Below, one piece after another: positions 14,501 through 29,500 of a stretch of 64,000 nt of DNA. How positions within the stretch are numbered: the stretch's first letter is position 1; every line of letters starts with the position of its first letter. The stretch covers positions 3,694,001 to 3,758,000 of the forward strand of contig JAYKKM010000054.1 of NCBI GenBank assembly GCA_035772405.1. The letters run 5' to 3'. The notes beneath the pieces were generated by a model. The model saw nothing but the letters and a program-made list of their open reading frames with translations, was not told where the DNA came from and did no database searches. The DNA comes from Chrysogorgia sp. JL179-B06. Its lineage: Eukaryota > Cnidaria > Anthozoa > Scleralcyonacea > Chrysogorgiidae. Both the position numbers and the translations under genes were made by a program.

Positions 14501-17500
14501 TTGAAATATTTCATTTTGTTTGATATGCATTTGTATGGAATTTCGTCACACATGCATGACTTACCGGAGACGTTTGTGTATCACTTTCATTCTCAAACGA
14601 AATCCTTTTTAAATCAAGTTTGGTGTTCTGGGAGAAACATGCGCACATGTTATTCACACTTTGGTGTTTTCATTTCATGAAGGTAAAGATATATAACATT
14701 CTCTGATAAGTCATTATGCATGTGTGACGAATTTCCAGACATTTGCATATCAAACAAACTGAAATATATCAAAAACAAAGCGAAGAAACGAAAATCTTCA
14801 AAAGAAGTTACTTTATCATTTTAAAAGTTCTTCCAAATAAAACAATAATTGTTTGACGTTATAGGCACTTTAACATGGTAAAGCATTCAATATAATGCTA
14901 AGCCACGCGATATTTAGCAAACCCAACCTCGTTCTTAGGGCATTTTGCCTCCACGGTGGAAGGTCGGCGAAAATGGCCCTGGGATCGGCTGGTCACATGA
15001 CACCCAGAATTTCTGGGTGTTTAGATATGATAATTTTTGTGGTCTTTGTTACATTGCCTTTGTCTACTTTGTTGACCTGAATAATTGAGAAATATTCAAT
15101 GCTCTTCAGAGTTGTTCATGTCAGCATTCGTCGGCATAAAAGCAGCTAACAAGCTTAATAATCCACCATACATCCATGGTTATCTCTTACAAAAGGTATG
15201 AAGAAGCATATATCCAATTTGAAGAAAGCTATCACTTCTAATTTGGTGTAAAATTTGAAGACAGCATTCAGATTTAGATGAATAAATTATACTCGGCTGA
15301 ATTAATTGAGTTTTATGACAAGCCAATCGCATTATAGAATGGACCAGCGGATCCCAGGGCCATTTTCGCCGACCTTCCGCCGTGGAGGCAAAATGCCCTG
15401 GGTTGTAGCAAACCTGTATGTCTAATTATGTATGGTAATTACTGTATGTCTAATAATGGTACTTACTCTGTGTTGGAAAAAGTTTGGGTCAAGGTATTTA
15501 TTATATCTCTTGCTGAAAAGGATAGGGGATTTCTTCCATGTAACCTAAAATAATATTAAAGAATATTTTCTTTTTTATTTTGTCGAAAGTTTTATATTTC
15601 CCCCTTTTAGGATCAAATTGACACCACTCTCTAAATTTCAGAAATGTTAAACGCTTGTACTGTATCAAAATACATAATATGTTATTATCTAGGAATTTAG
15701 GGTTAGGAATACGGATATTTAGGGTTAGGATTTAGGGGTTTTTAGGGTTACTTTGTCGCAATTGCGTTTATATGTTTATGTAGTGATGTCGGACCGGGAG
15801 CATGTAGCCTATGGGGTGCGGTGTCGGACGGAAAGCACTAAAGGCCATACCGTGAATCACCTTGAGCCTGCGGTCGCCTAATATTGTCAGCGGATTTTTG
15901 ACTAGTATTCCGCTGGAGCATGATGATTCACTATGCGAAGAATATGCTAAGTCAGTATTAAAACGAAGAGCATACTGTCCGAAAATGGAAACATATCTTG
16001 TGCTGTGGAAGTCTAATTTTATAACAACCATAATTTAATAATAACCATTTGACATTTTGGGTAAGATATCATATATGGTTAATAATAATACTATTTTTAA
16101 AAAATACTAATGGTATTGAAAGCTTTTTGCCTTGATCAGTGCAATTATTTAGTGACTATATAACCAGCAGCCTGTCACGGTTTTGGAAAAACTAAGTGTT
16201 TAGATGACCGGTCGCTTACGACTTTAAGTACATTTTTATTTTGCTTATTGTTAACCCAGCTGTCTTAGTGTAGTGGTTAGTTTCCCCTATTACAATGCTG
16301 AAACTGACGGGTTCGAATCCCGCAACGGACATCTTTTTGTGACTTTTCTTTTAATTTTTTTCTTTCATTACTTTTTGTTTTATTTTTTAATGGTTAGGGT
16401 TAGGGTTTACGTTAGGATTATTGTTACGATTACGGACTGCCAGTCATATATAGTTCTTTCAAAACTGTGACCGACCGGCGGCTGCCAATTATTTACAGTC
16501 GCCAAGAACTACATGTACCTTTAGCTTCGAGTCTTCGGTAAATACGATTTACTCCTACATTTCATCAACGCTATATTTATTTAGGTACTGTATACCTAGG
16601 AAACGAGAATGATCTATTCCGTATTCGGCTTGGGGAAAGATTCAGTTTCGTGTGACATGCCTTTTTCAGTGCTACTGTACTGTAGTGAACTGTAGTGATT
16701 ACTTTCCTGGTTTTGTTGTTGTAGGAGCGTAGACAAGGTTTATCTTTTTGAGAAGTAGTTGAGAATACTGCACCTTCTCAATAAATTATTTATTTATTTA
16801 TTTTTTGACGCAAGTTGTTTGGAAATTTGAAACCACCCGCCATTACTTCGCGTTTTCCGCAAAACATGCATCAAGCGATCTTAAGTAATGTTAAGTATAA
16901 AAACCGCTATTATTATACTAAGATTGCGGGCTCAAGGTGATTCACGGTATGGCCTTTAGTGCTTTCCGTGTCGGACCTGTATCCAAGGCGTATTATCTAA
17001 GTAGTCAGTCAGCACTCTCCAAGATCAAACACAAAATTCAGCTGCAGATGTATCTTTAATCTTTAAATCACTTTATTAAACCGTGAAAGCAAAACATGTT
17101 GGCACAACAGGAAAACCCCAATTACCGTGGCCCCCAAATAAATAAAATAAATATGTACACTATGTTACACAAGACCGCAGACCACAGTACCGTGGAAATG
17201 TGAAACAGCCGGCAAAGATTTTGACCTACAAAAAACAGTATTTCGAACCCCGGATTTCACGAATCCAAATTATTTAATAGGATTGTTGAAGGATTGTTCT
17301 GGTGCAAACTCTACCTGCGCATTTTTCTAGTCCTGTTATTTACGAATTCAAATGCAAGTGCGACGCTCGTTACGTAGGTTTTAAATAACAGGTGCCTAAG
17401 TGCCATCCGCAACAAGACTATTTCCGTTTGACAACACTCTAAAACAACCTAAACGACAATAACGTTAACACCTTTGGTCTAATGCGCATTGAGTCACATC

Positions 17501-20500
17501 CTACAGTTAGAGTTCTTGTTTCAATTAAAGGTAATGGAATCAATTTATATTAGCCTACTTGATCCAATATTGTGCTGACAAAAGGAGTTTGTCATATACG
17601 ATCGTTTTTTATGGTTTTCGTATAAGAGCAAAATCGTAAAACCGGTTTTGAGAAAAAAACGATTTTTTCCGGTTTACCGAGAAACCGCCCAAAGCCATAC
17701 TGAGGGAGATGAAACCCTATCATATTAATTTAAATAGGAAAAATCCTACCTCATAAGTGAATGCCACTTTACTCCCAACAACAAGCTTAGCTTTTGATTC
17801 ACTTGTTAAATTGACATCAACAATCTAAAAAAGATAAAGTATTGTACATGAATACAACACCTTTTGACATGTCTTTAAATGCCTTGCAACTGTACATTGT
17901 TTGAAATCATTCCTATGGCTATGATACACATGTATCTACAACTAATAAAACAATCATTGTTAAATTCATAAAGAATCTGTTCACAATACCAACACTTATA
18001 CCTAATTGAAGAAACATGAATATAAATCTGCTTTGTTTTGAAAACATCAAACAGGGGTCATTATTTCGAAAGTTTTTACAAGGGCATCATTGGTTATTAT
18101 GTAATATATCGCATACACGAGAAGGCGTTTATTATCTGATTTGAAAACACCGAGAAGTGTGCAGTTGAAAAACGAGGCGATAGCCGAGTTTTTTAACCAA
18201 TTTCGAGGCAGTATTTTCGAATCAGATAATAAACGCCTTTCGAGTGTATGATATAGCTTCTCAAACGAACTAGTATTTTAAGAGAAATTTGAGGGAAAAG
18301 TTGGCTTAATTTATGGACGTTTATTATATACCACATTTAAAACAACGTCTCGGTTATGATTTTCCTTTGTGCTTTCCTTATGAATTATTAATGATTTGAG
18401 AAACTATATATACAGTAGCTACCTGGTTATTATTATGACCAATTTCAATCTTTTTGTGAGTCCAGATAAAATAATCCTTTTTCTGATCCACCTCCCCAAC
18501 AATACCTACACAGAACATAAAGGTTATTAATTCACAAGCAAACTGAAAAGGCTATTAAAGTGCCAATGCGGGGTTTGGGGATTTCTTCTCGAATTGTAAA
18601 ACAACTTGTTGTGCACAAATTTCATCCTCATACCTTTTACCCCTGCTAAAGTGATTTACTATTCATTGGAAATGACGTTAAAGTAGGGGCACACAAAAAC
18701 ATTGCACATTGATTCAGCAGTGAAATACAATAAAAGTTTGGGAATTGAACGAATTTTGTATAAACAGGTGTGTTAGCCAATATTTCTTTGTATTTCACTG
18801 TTGAATTAAGCCTGGTTTCCATTTGGTCACCACGATCGTATGGTGTCATAGTGGTTGATGTAATATAGTGTCTATCTATCTCTGCAATCAGCAAAGACTA
18901 CTTTGCATACAGCAGACAAAAGACAAGATAGATCGACACTCTATTACATCTATCACTATGATACGGTTGCGATCGTGGCGACCAAATGGAAACCAGGCTT
19001 TAGTGTGCAATGACTTCGCATGTCCCTTCTTTGACGTCATTTCATGTGAATAGTAAATGAACTTTAAAAGGGAAAAAGCACGAAGATGAAATTTTCAAAC
19101 GGCAAGATATATTACATTTCTTCTAGGTCGAACCCAACAGTTACGAATATATCAAATCCCCAAACTCCGGATGTGCAATGTCTGCAGGCATCCTTTCGAA
19201 AATTATGTTATCAAATGTTCAAACAATTAACCCACAAATTATCTTTTATTAACTTACTATGGCTACCATCAGACAATAATTGAGTTTGTGAATGAGAATA
19301 TGGCCCCTTGGCCATATGTGTATAAATTGGCTTGATGGGTATATTATGGTTTTTTTAACCGTTAGATAATGCCTCATTCAATAAAAAAATGTTGTTGAAA
19401 TATCTACAAATTTATTAAAACTAAATGAATATATATAAACTCTTATGGAAATTCTATTTTGACTGGGATCCTTGACTTTTGTCAGGTCTCCAGAAACTCA
19501 TTGATCTTAGTTTAGTAGTTCAGGTTGTTGTAGTCTTGAGAAAGACTATTGTTGGTGACTGACGTTTCGACGGCTGTCATCTTCAGAGTCAAGTAAAGCA
19601 TGTTTGTCAGGTCTGCCTATGTACTGTATATTAGCCCATGCTTAACGCTTAATCATGACGCAACGCCCACTCACACTAATTATGACATAAACACACGATG
19701 ACGTAATGAACCAGACATATATATCTGACAAACACGCTTTACTTGACTCTGAAGATGACTGCCGCTGAGGCCATCGAAACGTCATTTACCAACAATGGAA
19801 TTGTTCAAAGTTCAAAGTTCCTTATGGAAAGTTTCACGAGTCACTCCGTTATATAAAGGCGATGATAAACAGTTTGTTGAAAATTATCGACCAATCTCGA
19901 TCCTATCAGTGTTAAGTAAAGTTCTTGAGAGGGTCGTGCACTCACAAATGAGTTCGCATTTAGATAAGCTAAATTACTTGCATTCTCACCAGTATGGATT
20001 TAGACGCGGACATAGTACTTCTCAAGCCATTAGTCAAGTGAACAATTGGGTCTTGGAGTCAATGGATAAAGGAAAAGTCATCGGGTTAATTTTTGTGGAT
20101 ATTTCTAAAGCTTTCGACTCTATAAATCACAAGGTTCTTTTGGGCAAACTTGGTAATACAGCTTTATCTCCGCAAACAATGAAATGGTTCAAGTCTTATC
20201 TCGCTGACAGATGGCAAAGTGTGTTGGTAAATGGTGATATGTCAGAGCCCCGTTCGGTTGTGCTTGGTGTGCCGCAGGGAAGTATATTGGGTTGGAACAT
20301 GATTTTGGTTTAGTCTGTGGCTGGTACTCTGACAACAGGTTGTCGCTAAATGTTAAGAAAACGAATTCATGCTTGCTGGCAGCAAAAAGATGTTATCGAG
20401 ATTTTTAGACACCGAGCTACAATCATCTGATGGTGAGCAATTAGAACGCGTTCGATCATGTAAGTATCTTGGGGTCAAAATGGATGAAAATTGGAGCTGG

Positions 20501-23500
20501 AAATTACATATCAGGGACCTGGTTCGTAAGTTAGGCCATAGCTATCTATATTTTATCGAATATCTCATATGCTGGATAAGAATATTTCAATGATCTAGTG
20601 TTACCACATTTAGACTAAATGGACATGGTATGGAGTGATTAGCCAGGTGTGAAATCTGAATTGGAACAACTGCAATCCTTCCAAAATCGCTTTGCTAAGA
20701 AAATTAAAGGAGGTAAACAGTCATCGAGCGATGCACTTAAATCCTTAAATTGGTTGCCCCTGGATGCACGACGTGTCGGTCATCGGTGTATATCGGTCCA
20801 AAATGCATTCAAAGGTAGTATATCGGAACACTTCGAGTGTTTTAGATCTAACCTACGTCAATCTCACGAGTACAATACAAGAAATGGTTACTTACCTCGT
20901 TTATCCAAGCCACGGACTGAATGGGGAAAGAGGACAACCTATTATCAAGCTATTAAGGATTGGACCATACTACCTGATGATTTAAAGAAACTTATGCCTC
21001 AAACCATTTTTAAGAGTAAACTTAGAGTTTTTATAAATGACAGCGAATATTTTAACTTTGAATCTTTTTAACTTCAATATGAGATACCTTGACTGTACTT
21101 TTATTTATTTGCATGGTGAGTTTAGTATTGTATTTTAGTTTTATAATTAGTTTTATAAGTTTTCGAGGACCTTCCTGAAAATCACTACTTGTGACGGAAG
21201 TTTTCCTCGTAGAAGATTTTTAATAATAATATAATAATAGTCTTTCTCAAGACTACAACAACCTGGACGATCAACTTCACACATCTAATGATAATCCACT
21301 TTATTACTTTAATAAAGAGCTACAAAAGTATTAAAAGCACCTACCCCAAATTGGTAAGTCATCTAGAAAACATTAAATAAAATAACTATTAGCACGTACT
21401 GTACATTAAATATTAATATAAAATGATTAAATATATGATGAAATCGATTAAATAGATGAATTAAGTACTGTACACCAGTGTGGTTTATTAATTTTTAACT
21501 AATAAACCAAACATTTTTGCAGGTTACTGTATTTACCCTTTATTGATTATGATTGGCATTATTAGCACAGATAATCAATGGTCAAAACTAATTTAGAAAT
21601 AAAACACTTTAACAGGACTTTGTAAGGTTTATTTCCAATTTGTTGCATACAGTATTTATCAGATTGATTTTTGTATTGAAATGTTCTTTGTTGTGTAAAC
21701 ATTTATTCTATAATACAATACATGTTAATTGTTTACTATCGTCTATTATAATAAGAGATTATTTACCGAGAAAATACCAGACAGGCGAGGTTCGTACAAA
21801 AAAGACCGAAGTCTGGTATTTCCCGTACAGACCGAGTAAACGAGGTTAATCTATATCTATCGTGGCGACCGCAGTCGCATTGCCTTGACTAGTCTCCTCC
21901 ACATCTCCCTATCCTCCATCACCTCTCCAACAACGTTTCTTTCAAGTCTTGTATCTTCAAGCAGTTGCTGTACATATGAACGACAGGGTCTTCCTCTTTT
22001 TCTTTTGCCATGTGTAGGTTCCCATAATAGCAACTGCTGTACCACTTCATCTTTCCTTCTCCAGCAGTGTCCAATAAATTTCATTCTGCGTTGCTTGATG
22101 GTTTCCGTTATTAGTGATATTCCTCCATACAATACACTGTTGGTAAGATGCTGTTTCCAGGAAATGCCTTTCACCTTTCTTAACAATTTGGTGTACGTTC
22201 CGTTAACCTGTTTTCCATTGCTTTTGTAAGTGTCCAACACTCAGATCCATATATCAGGATGCTCTCTACAGCTGCCCTGAAGAATTGTATTTTAAGGTTG
22301 CTGGGTAGTTTTGACTCCCATATGGTTGACATCTTGTTCATAGCAGACCATGCTAACCCAATCCTTACTTCCAGGTCTTTTTCGAGCTTTCTATCCATGA
22401 TCCTAGATACTTAGGTTTTCCCTTTTGATGATATAATGGCTTCTTCTGGTTGATTGAATACCATGAACTCTGTTTTATCATCGTTGACATGCAGTCCGAT
22501 TTGTTTTGCAGCCTCCTCAACTTGTTGAAGAAGAAGTTGAGCTTCTTTGATGATATTAGAAGTGAGGGTCATATCGTCTGAGGATGACGTCTGCTCCTTC
22601 GAGGAGTTATCACAAATATTATTATTAAATGGCTATATAAAATATTATTAAATGGCTATTCAAGTTTTTCGATGCTTATCATGTATCAAAATTAATGTGA
22701 AAACATTAGAAATTCAAAATACGAAAAAAGACGGACCGTGGTTCAGATACCCATTTTTACAGACCGTGCGTTGACCTATCAGAACTCAGGATATTACAAA
22801 CACATATATTAATATTGTTTATTTACTATTAATCGTTTAGCTGTTTCCCAATGAACATGTCCTTGCAGTTATAGTTTGTTTGATAGCTAGATAACACATT
22901 TTATGCATAATAAGTAAATGCTTTACCAAAGGACCAAGCGTTATCCCGAGCACTTGAAAAACGGTTTTAGTTTAAATTTCGTTTTCCGTTTTTCCATGTT
23001 GAAAAACAATATAAAAAATAACAATAATTTTGAAATTGTGAGTTCTGATTGGCTAAAAGCTGTGTTTCTATATATAATAACGAGGAGTTCTTATCAGAAG
23101 TGAAATGCTGCCTCAGAACATACAGTGTTCATGATCAGGCATTCCAGCAGAATAATGCTAGACATTTTCTATAGCATGAAGACCAAATAAATAGAATGTA
23201 GAATATAAACCACAATCTAAATCCTTGTAACTATTAAAATAACATACCTATTAAAATAACATACGTAATGATATGGTGCGTTTAGAATATCAAAATTCAA
23301 TTATGACCATTTGAACACATGCATAAATGGCACAATTCACGCAGAATAGACAAACACATCTGACGAGAATGCACCAGCTAATTTACAGGTACGCCACAAA
23401 TAATAATAAATTAAATTATTACAAAGAAAATCAGAAGTTATAGCTAAAAATATAAAATTACAATAGAATGGAAAATATTTACAGTTATGAATATAATTAG

Positions 23501-26500
23501 TAATAACTCCTTTCTATAGTGGCACGCAGCCGACGGCCCGTGTTCCACTCGATAACAATCTAAACCCTGTATCAAGGCGATCATATAGCCTTGTAATAAC
23601 ATCCGAAACTGAAACCTACGTCACAAAACTTCATAAAACTGGACAGACATCCAGCTTGAAGGACATCCTGACTGTGCCGAGTCTATGTTCGGTTTACATA
23701 GTTCCGTGAAGAGGTCTGGACACGAAACACAGGGACCCAAGCCAAGATTAGAGTGCTGCCTCCCTGAGGGTCGGCACCAATAGTATGTATAATTATATAA
23801 TAATTATACATTCGGTTTCTCCATGATAGTGAGAATTATCAAGGGCCAAGTTTTTGTGTTATCCGCCACCGCTTTAGAAAGAAAACACAAACCACAGCCT
23901 ATTAATTATTGCTATCATGCTCAATCTCATCCAATAATAATGTTAATTATATTTGGCGTTTATAATACTGCCGTAATATTGATTAACTTGCAGTAGCTCC
24001 AGTACTATACGCAGAAGTAATCTAACAAAAAACATGTTTCGTAACTTCTTTTTTTTATTTTAACGGAATGCAACCGCGTTCTATACTTGATCATGAACGT
24101 ACAATAATCACTTCGGAAATCAAAGCATTTTCGAAACTTATTAACTAAAGCAAACGATTTCGAAGGCCAAATGCTTTCTTCCTGGGTGTCAAAATTTAAG
24201 AAATCTGTAATCTTGAATAAACAAACCCTTCGCACAGTGTTTTAACCTTTACTAGTGTATTAATTTACTAATTTACTAATGTAATAATTTAGATGTAGCA
24301 GTCCTATTTTGTGGAACATGTAGTTTTAAATATATGATAATGCATAATGATGATGACGCGAGGTATCAGCTATTTTATTATTTCAGTCAATGATTTTGTA
24401 GTTGATGAAGGAATTTTCGTATGTACCAACGGCAAGATGCTAAGTAGTGCTTGATCTTCTCGATAAGACGCGATCGGAAATTAGCAGAAGATTTGAGATA
24501 ACTTTGGCTGCGCCAGAATGAAATGGCAATGTTTCAACATCATATAGGATTTCAGATTCAAAATGTCGGGATTTCTTCATGGGAAATTATCTGAAATTGT
24601 CATCAATTAATCGTTTCAAGGCAAAAGGGCCATTTTGATTACAAAATTCAAGGTACAATCTCAGCACAGTAACAATCTCTACTGTTCTTGCGCGTGTTGA
24701 GATTGCAATTTTCCGAGCATGCACACTACATGTAAGTGAATCAGGGCTGCTACAGAATATTACATCATTGAAATATTTAGTTCAAAAGTAGGGTTAGTAT
24801 TCCTTTATTTCAGGGTTAGGACTAAAGTTTTTATTTGGGTTATGCGGAAAGACTGAAAACTAGTTGTTCAGGGTTACACTGTAGTACGAAGGTTAGTATG
24901 TTAGTATAAGGGTGAATATTAAGGCCCATCTACACGAGTCGTATACGATTGTCATCTTGCTGTATGTGATCAAGCTGTACACGCGTGTCAACATTCGCCA
25001 TCGAATCATAAACAAGAATTATGTCGTGTGCAAACAATTGTATACGCCAGTACGATAATTGTATAAAGGTAAAGGTTAGGGTGATATAATTGTATAAAGG
25101 TAAAGGTTAGGGTGAGGGTTAGTATAAGGGTTTAATTTTATAGGGTTATTTTCCAAGCATTTACTGTATACTGACCCTACCAGTCATTTTACCGTCCTGT
25201 GCAGTGATTTCTGTTAGTCATATTTTATAACTTTGACACTCTGTGGATAGAGTTGAAGTTCCTCTTTGTCAGCCAGGATTTTGTTTTGATTTTTTCAAAT
25301 TGGTAATTGGAATGAGTCGGCCATCCGTTTGGAACAAGTTAGGAACGTATTTGAAACGCGAACGCAATGCTAGGTTATTTCTGATCAGTATTGTAGCTTT
25401 ACCAAATAATAGGGGGGTTATAATTGAGCTACATGTGTGAACTTCGTACAATACACATGTGCAATAATCATAAGAATCTTAGAAACCTTCCATTTCCATT
25501 CAACTTTTCCTGATATTGCAAGTTTGGATTGCTTTTTGGAAATATATTTAGCCCTTGGTTAAACTTTACTATTTTAACTTGTAGGTGAACATGTTTCTAA
25601 CTTTCTTTACCAAACCCTTTTCTACATTTTCGTATTTCTGTGATTTCACATCTTTGCAAGATACAAAAGTCTTACTGTAGCTTAAAATTTAGTTTGTTTT
25701 CACGCTTCTCACCATTTTAATCTTCGTTTTCTTCAGCTTTACCATGGTTTTTTTAAAATTACCTTTACTCAGTTTATTGTAAAAGACCGGGAGCATGCAT
25801 CACGTGCACTGAATAATTAAACGAGAGAAATTTTGGTGCCCAAAATATGCCACAGAAACATGATGGTGAACAATAAATAATCTCTAGCCTGCAATCCAGA
25901 TGATTATGATTTTTCTCAATTTTTTGAAAAGCCATTTGGGAAGTGTCTAATTTGGTCCGTGAATCACAAATCGTAATTCTAACACTGGATGCACAAGTGA
26001 ATTTCAAACAATGGTACTGTTTATCTATTGTAAATCTGTAAATTTATTAAAGTGAAGAAAAGGGGTTAAAAAGAAAAAATAATTTAAAAAAGGCGACCAA
26101 AGTAATGATTGTCTCAAAAAAGTTCAAAAACCCTAGAAAAGTTTATTAAAACATGATGGTAGATGGCCAGACAAAAGGAGGAAATATTGTACTGTACATG
26201 TACTGTAGACAAAGAAACAAAAATGCTAATGAGGTGAATGATAGACACAGATGGAAGATACAAAAGAAGAGGTACAAATAATGGAAGACAGACAGCCAAT
26301 AAGGTTTGTTGATATCACTATTTTACTGTACTTAAATACACAGACTACATACCTATGTACATTTGATACCAGTAATGGTTATCAACAGCATATTTCAAAC
26401 TTTGAAAGTTCTCTTCTGTCAAATCCATGTCACACACTTTAGCAGTTATCTTGTTGTCTGAAACAATAATTCAAGACAAATGCATTATTTTAACTGAACT

Positions 26501-29500
26501 TACAAATCTGATCTTTTAAGACAACATTATGTATTTCTTGTCGCAGAATTGCTTTTGCTCTCACAATTCAGCTGAGAATGACTTTTGCGCGAGTAAGGAG
26601 AATTTACATTTTCATAATTTTATCAGATGATCCTTATTCCTACGTTAGATGGATTTATGAAATAAAAATAATTAACCTCATGCAAAGTAAGTGTGCTGCC
26701 GATCTTGGGGTCCCTTGGGGGCCCTATAGATACGGTCTAAGTGCACTGAATGCCTTACGTCAATGCAAAGCTCGTGGCATCTGACGGTTCTCCATTTTAG
26801 GGCTTACTCGTGTGCTGTTCGTCGTACACGATACTTCGTTGACTTCGCTGCTCGAAGATATACACTGTTTCTTGTGTTCAAACGGTTTCTATCCAAGCCT
26901 ACAAGCGTTAGATGCTTCTGCAAAGCCTTCCACAACTTGTTCGGTACAGATAAATTGCGAAATCCTGCCTTGAGTCGAGAAAATTCCCTTTCGTTCGTTG
27001 CTCGTGAAAATTCCCGTTCGTTGGTCCACTTGGCCGAAATGCTTGCAACGTTTTTCGCCCAAATTGGTTTTCAAGCTTAACCTCTTTAATTTAGATCCGC
27101 ATCAGCCGGTCTTGTGGTTTGTACCTTATCAGTCAGGGTTTATTCTGTTGTAAACCGTTTGCTCTTATCAGTTGTGTTGCGAAGCGCCATTTACGCTGCT
27201 TTATTGCCGTCTGTACTAAGCCAGGTTGTACCTATATCTGGTTAAATTTATTGCTTGCATTGCTTAATGTCCATTGCTCTCTGTAGGATAGTTGTTTTCA
27301 CGGAGAACTTGGTTTGTTCGTACATTGCTTGGTGCTCGCTGTCAATTTACCGCTTATCGATTCATCTTATCAGTTTTGTTGCGAAGCGCTGTTTACGCTG
27401 CTTTATTTCCGTCTGTACTAAGCCAGCTTGTTTACCGATATTTGGTTAAATTTATTGCTTGTATTGCTTATTCGTTGCTCTCTACAGGATAGTTATTTCA
27501 AGAAGAACTTGGTTTGTTCGTACACTGCTTGGTGCTCGCTGCCAATTTACCGCTTATCTATAAGTGCCCGCGCCATTCATCCCACCTGACACTGGCAGTT
27601 TGTTTGTTGTTTTGCGTAGGATGTTCTCCGCACTCCTTTCTATAACTTCGAACTGTCAAATATTTTCCTGATGTAGATCGCTTGTTTTTTCCTTAGATCG
27701 TATTGTTTGTTGTAGTCGGCTCACACCCCCCTGATCCCCTGGTTGTTCCACGGTTATGCCTTGTGTGGACCGTCTTGGGGGTCTTCCCTCCCAGGATTTT
27801 CGCTTTGTGCTATTCTTTCATTGTGCACTCGCTGCTGGTGTGTCTCGGATTATAATTGCCAATGCACCTCCTGTGTCGCAGGCTCGCAGCTACACTTGCT
27901 GCGACACCTTATTTGTCTCAGCTTACACTTGCCATGGCGCCTGAGGTGTCTCAAGTTACAAAGGTTACTGCCGTGATGTGTCTCACCCAGTTTGAGGCGC
28001 GACCTGGTGGAGATCTTTTCTCGGGATTGGACCGGCTTCTCCTTCATTTCTCTCTCGGTCTTCGGGCGGTGTTGTCCGATGCATTGGGGGCGCTTGGGCG
28101 TTTACCCCACTTACAGAATTATATAAAGGGCTAGCTTAATCATGTTCAGCTTACTTGTGACTCGTTTGCTCTGTCGATGCCACGTTTATCTCGCAACAGT
28201 CAATCCTCGCTGTCTCTTCAGGATATTATGTCACTCGCTGAGCAAACCGTTAGGTTGGACTCTTCTAATGAAGACAACAATTAACCATCTACTTCGTCCG
28301 CTTTGTTGTCGGTCCACTCCGTTCCTACTATCGCCCATTCGTCGCCTAGTTTGCTCGCACGTAGCCTGCCTTTATCCTCGTCGTCCCACCGTCTTCGATA
28401 TTCCTTGCGGTCTTCTCGCCCGCTGTTAATGTGGCTTCGCTGTTAGCACCAGCCGCTCCTTCGTTATATCGAACCCGTTGTCGCAGGTTTCTCCGTCCTT
28501 TCCGTCTGTTGCACCGCTGGTTCCTTCTCAAATGATGCCTGGTACTTTGTCTGGTTTTCCTTCCGTTGCTCCAACCACTCTACCGTCGCTTTGTCGTCAG
28601 GTAGGATTTTTACTTTGCTCAACCGTCTGTCAGGTAGGCCGCCATCTTTTCTGGGTTCTTTTTCCGGGGGCTCGGCACTGGGATCAGCGGGTATTTTGCC
28701 ACCCGAAGTCACATCCTACCCACCGGCTTTCTTAGCCCTTTCGGCTAATCCGTACCCGGCCTTTGTCGTAGGCCTCGGGTTTCCACCTGTGCCGTCAAAA
28801 CTCGTCGTCGCAATTGTGTCGGGGGAGTTCGCGGATCTCGCTTATTACTGGAGCAGCTCTCGGAATTAGATACCCCTCTTTTTTTTCCGTCTTGGTCGAC
28901 CGGCTTATCTTACGACCGCATTGGAAGAAGAAGCCGATCTCTGACATCATTTCTTGGGTGCAAGCCTTTACCATTTACTCGGTCGTCCTCGTTTTTTATA
29001 GCCCGAACCGTTCGGCTGACCCTCTTACGCACATTTCAACAGTTTCGCGGTTCCAGTTGGCAGAAATACGACGAGGCTCCTCGTCGCGGCCGCCCGCCAA
29101 CCCACCGAACCCCCCCCCCCCCCCCACCAGGTGCCCCCCTCCCCCCAGAACCCATGTGGTCCCCTTGGTCCGCCATCGTTTGCCGGTCGTAGAATGCCGG
29201 TCACTGCTTCAGTGCGTTTGGTCGCTGTCGGTTTCGCCATACGTGTGACGTTTGTGATCAAGGCTACCGGAGCGGCAGTTTCACAACCAGGCTCCTCGTA
29301 AGCGCCCTCGCTCTTCCGGAAACTTTCAGTCGTAACTTCGTCGGACGGTGTTGTATTGGCCGTCCGTATTTGTCGTCACAAGTGTTCCCGCGTTGCGACC
29401 TAAATAGTCCCCGTTTTTCGGGCAGTCTCGCCGACCCCTTCGACTGGGGTTCGATACCGCCTTACGCTCGATCCCATCGGTGGGGTTCGATATCGCCTTT

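Noticed and set aside
19735..19795. Hammerhead ribozyme
   Set aside because: CTGAAGATGACTG..CATCGAAACGTC resembles a hammerhead core, but the CTGATGA box is not intact and the flanking stems are explained by the foldback arms.
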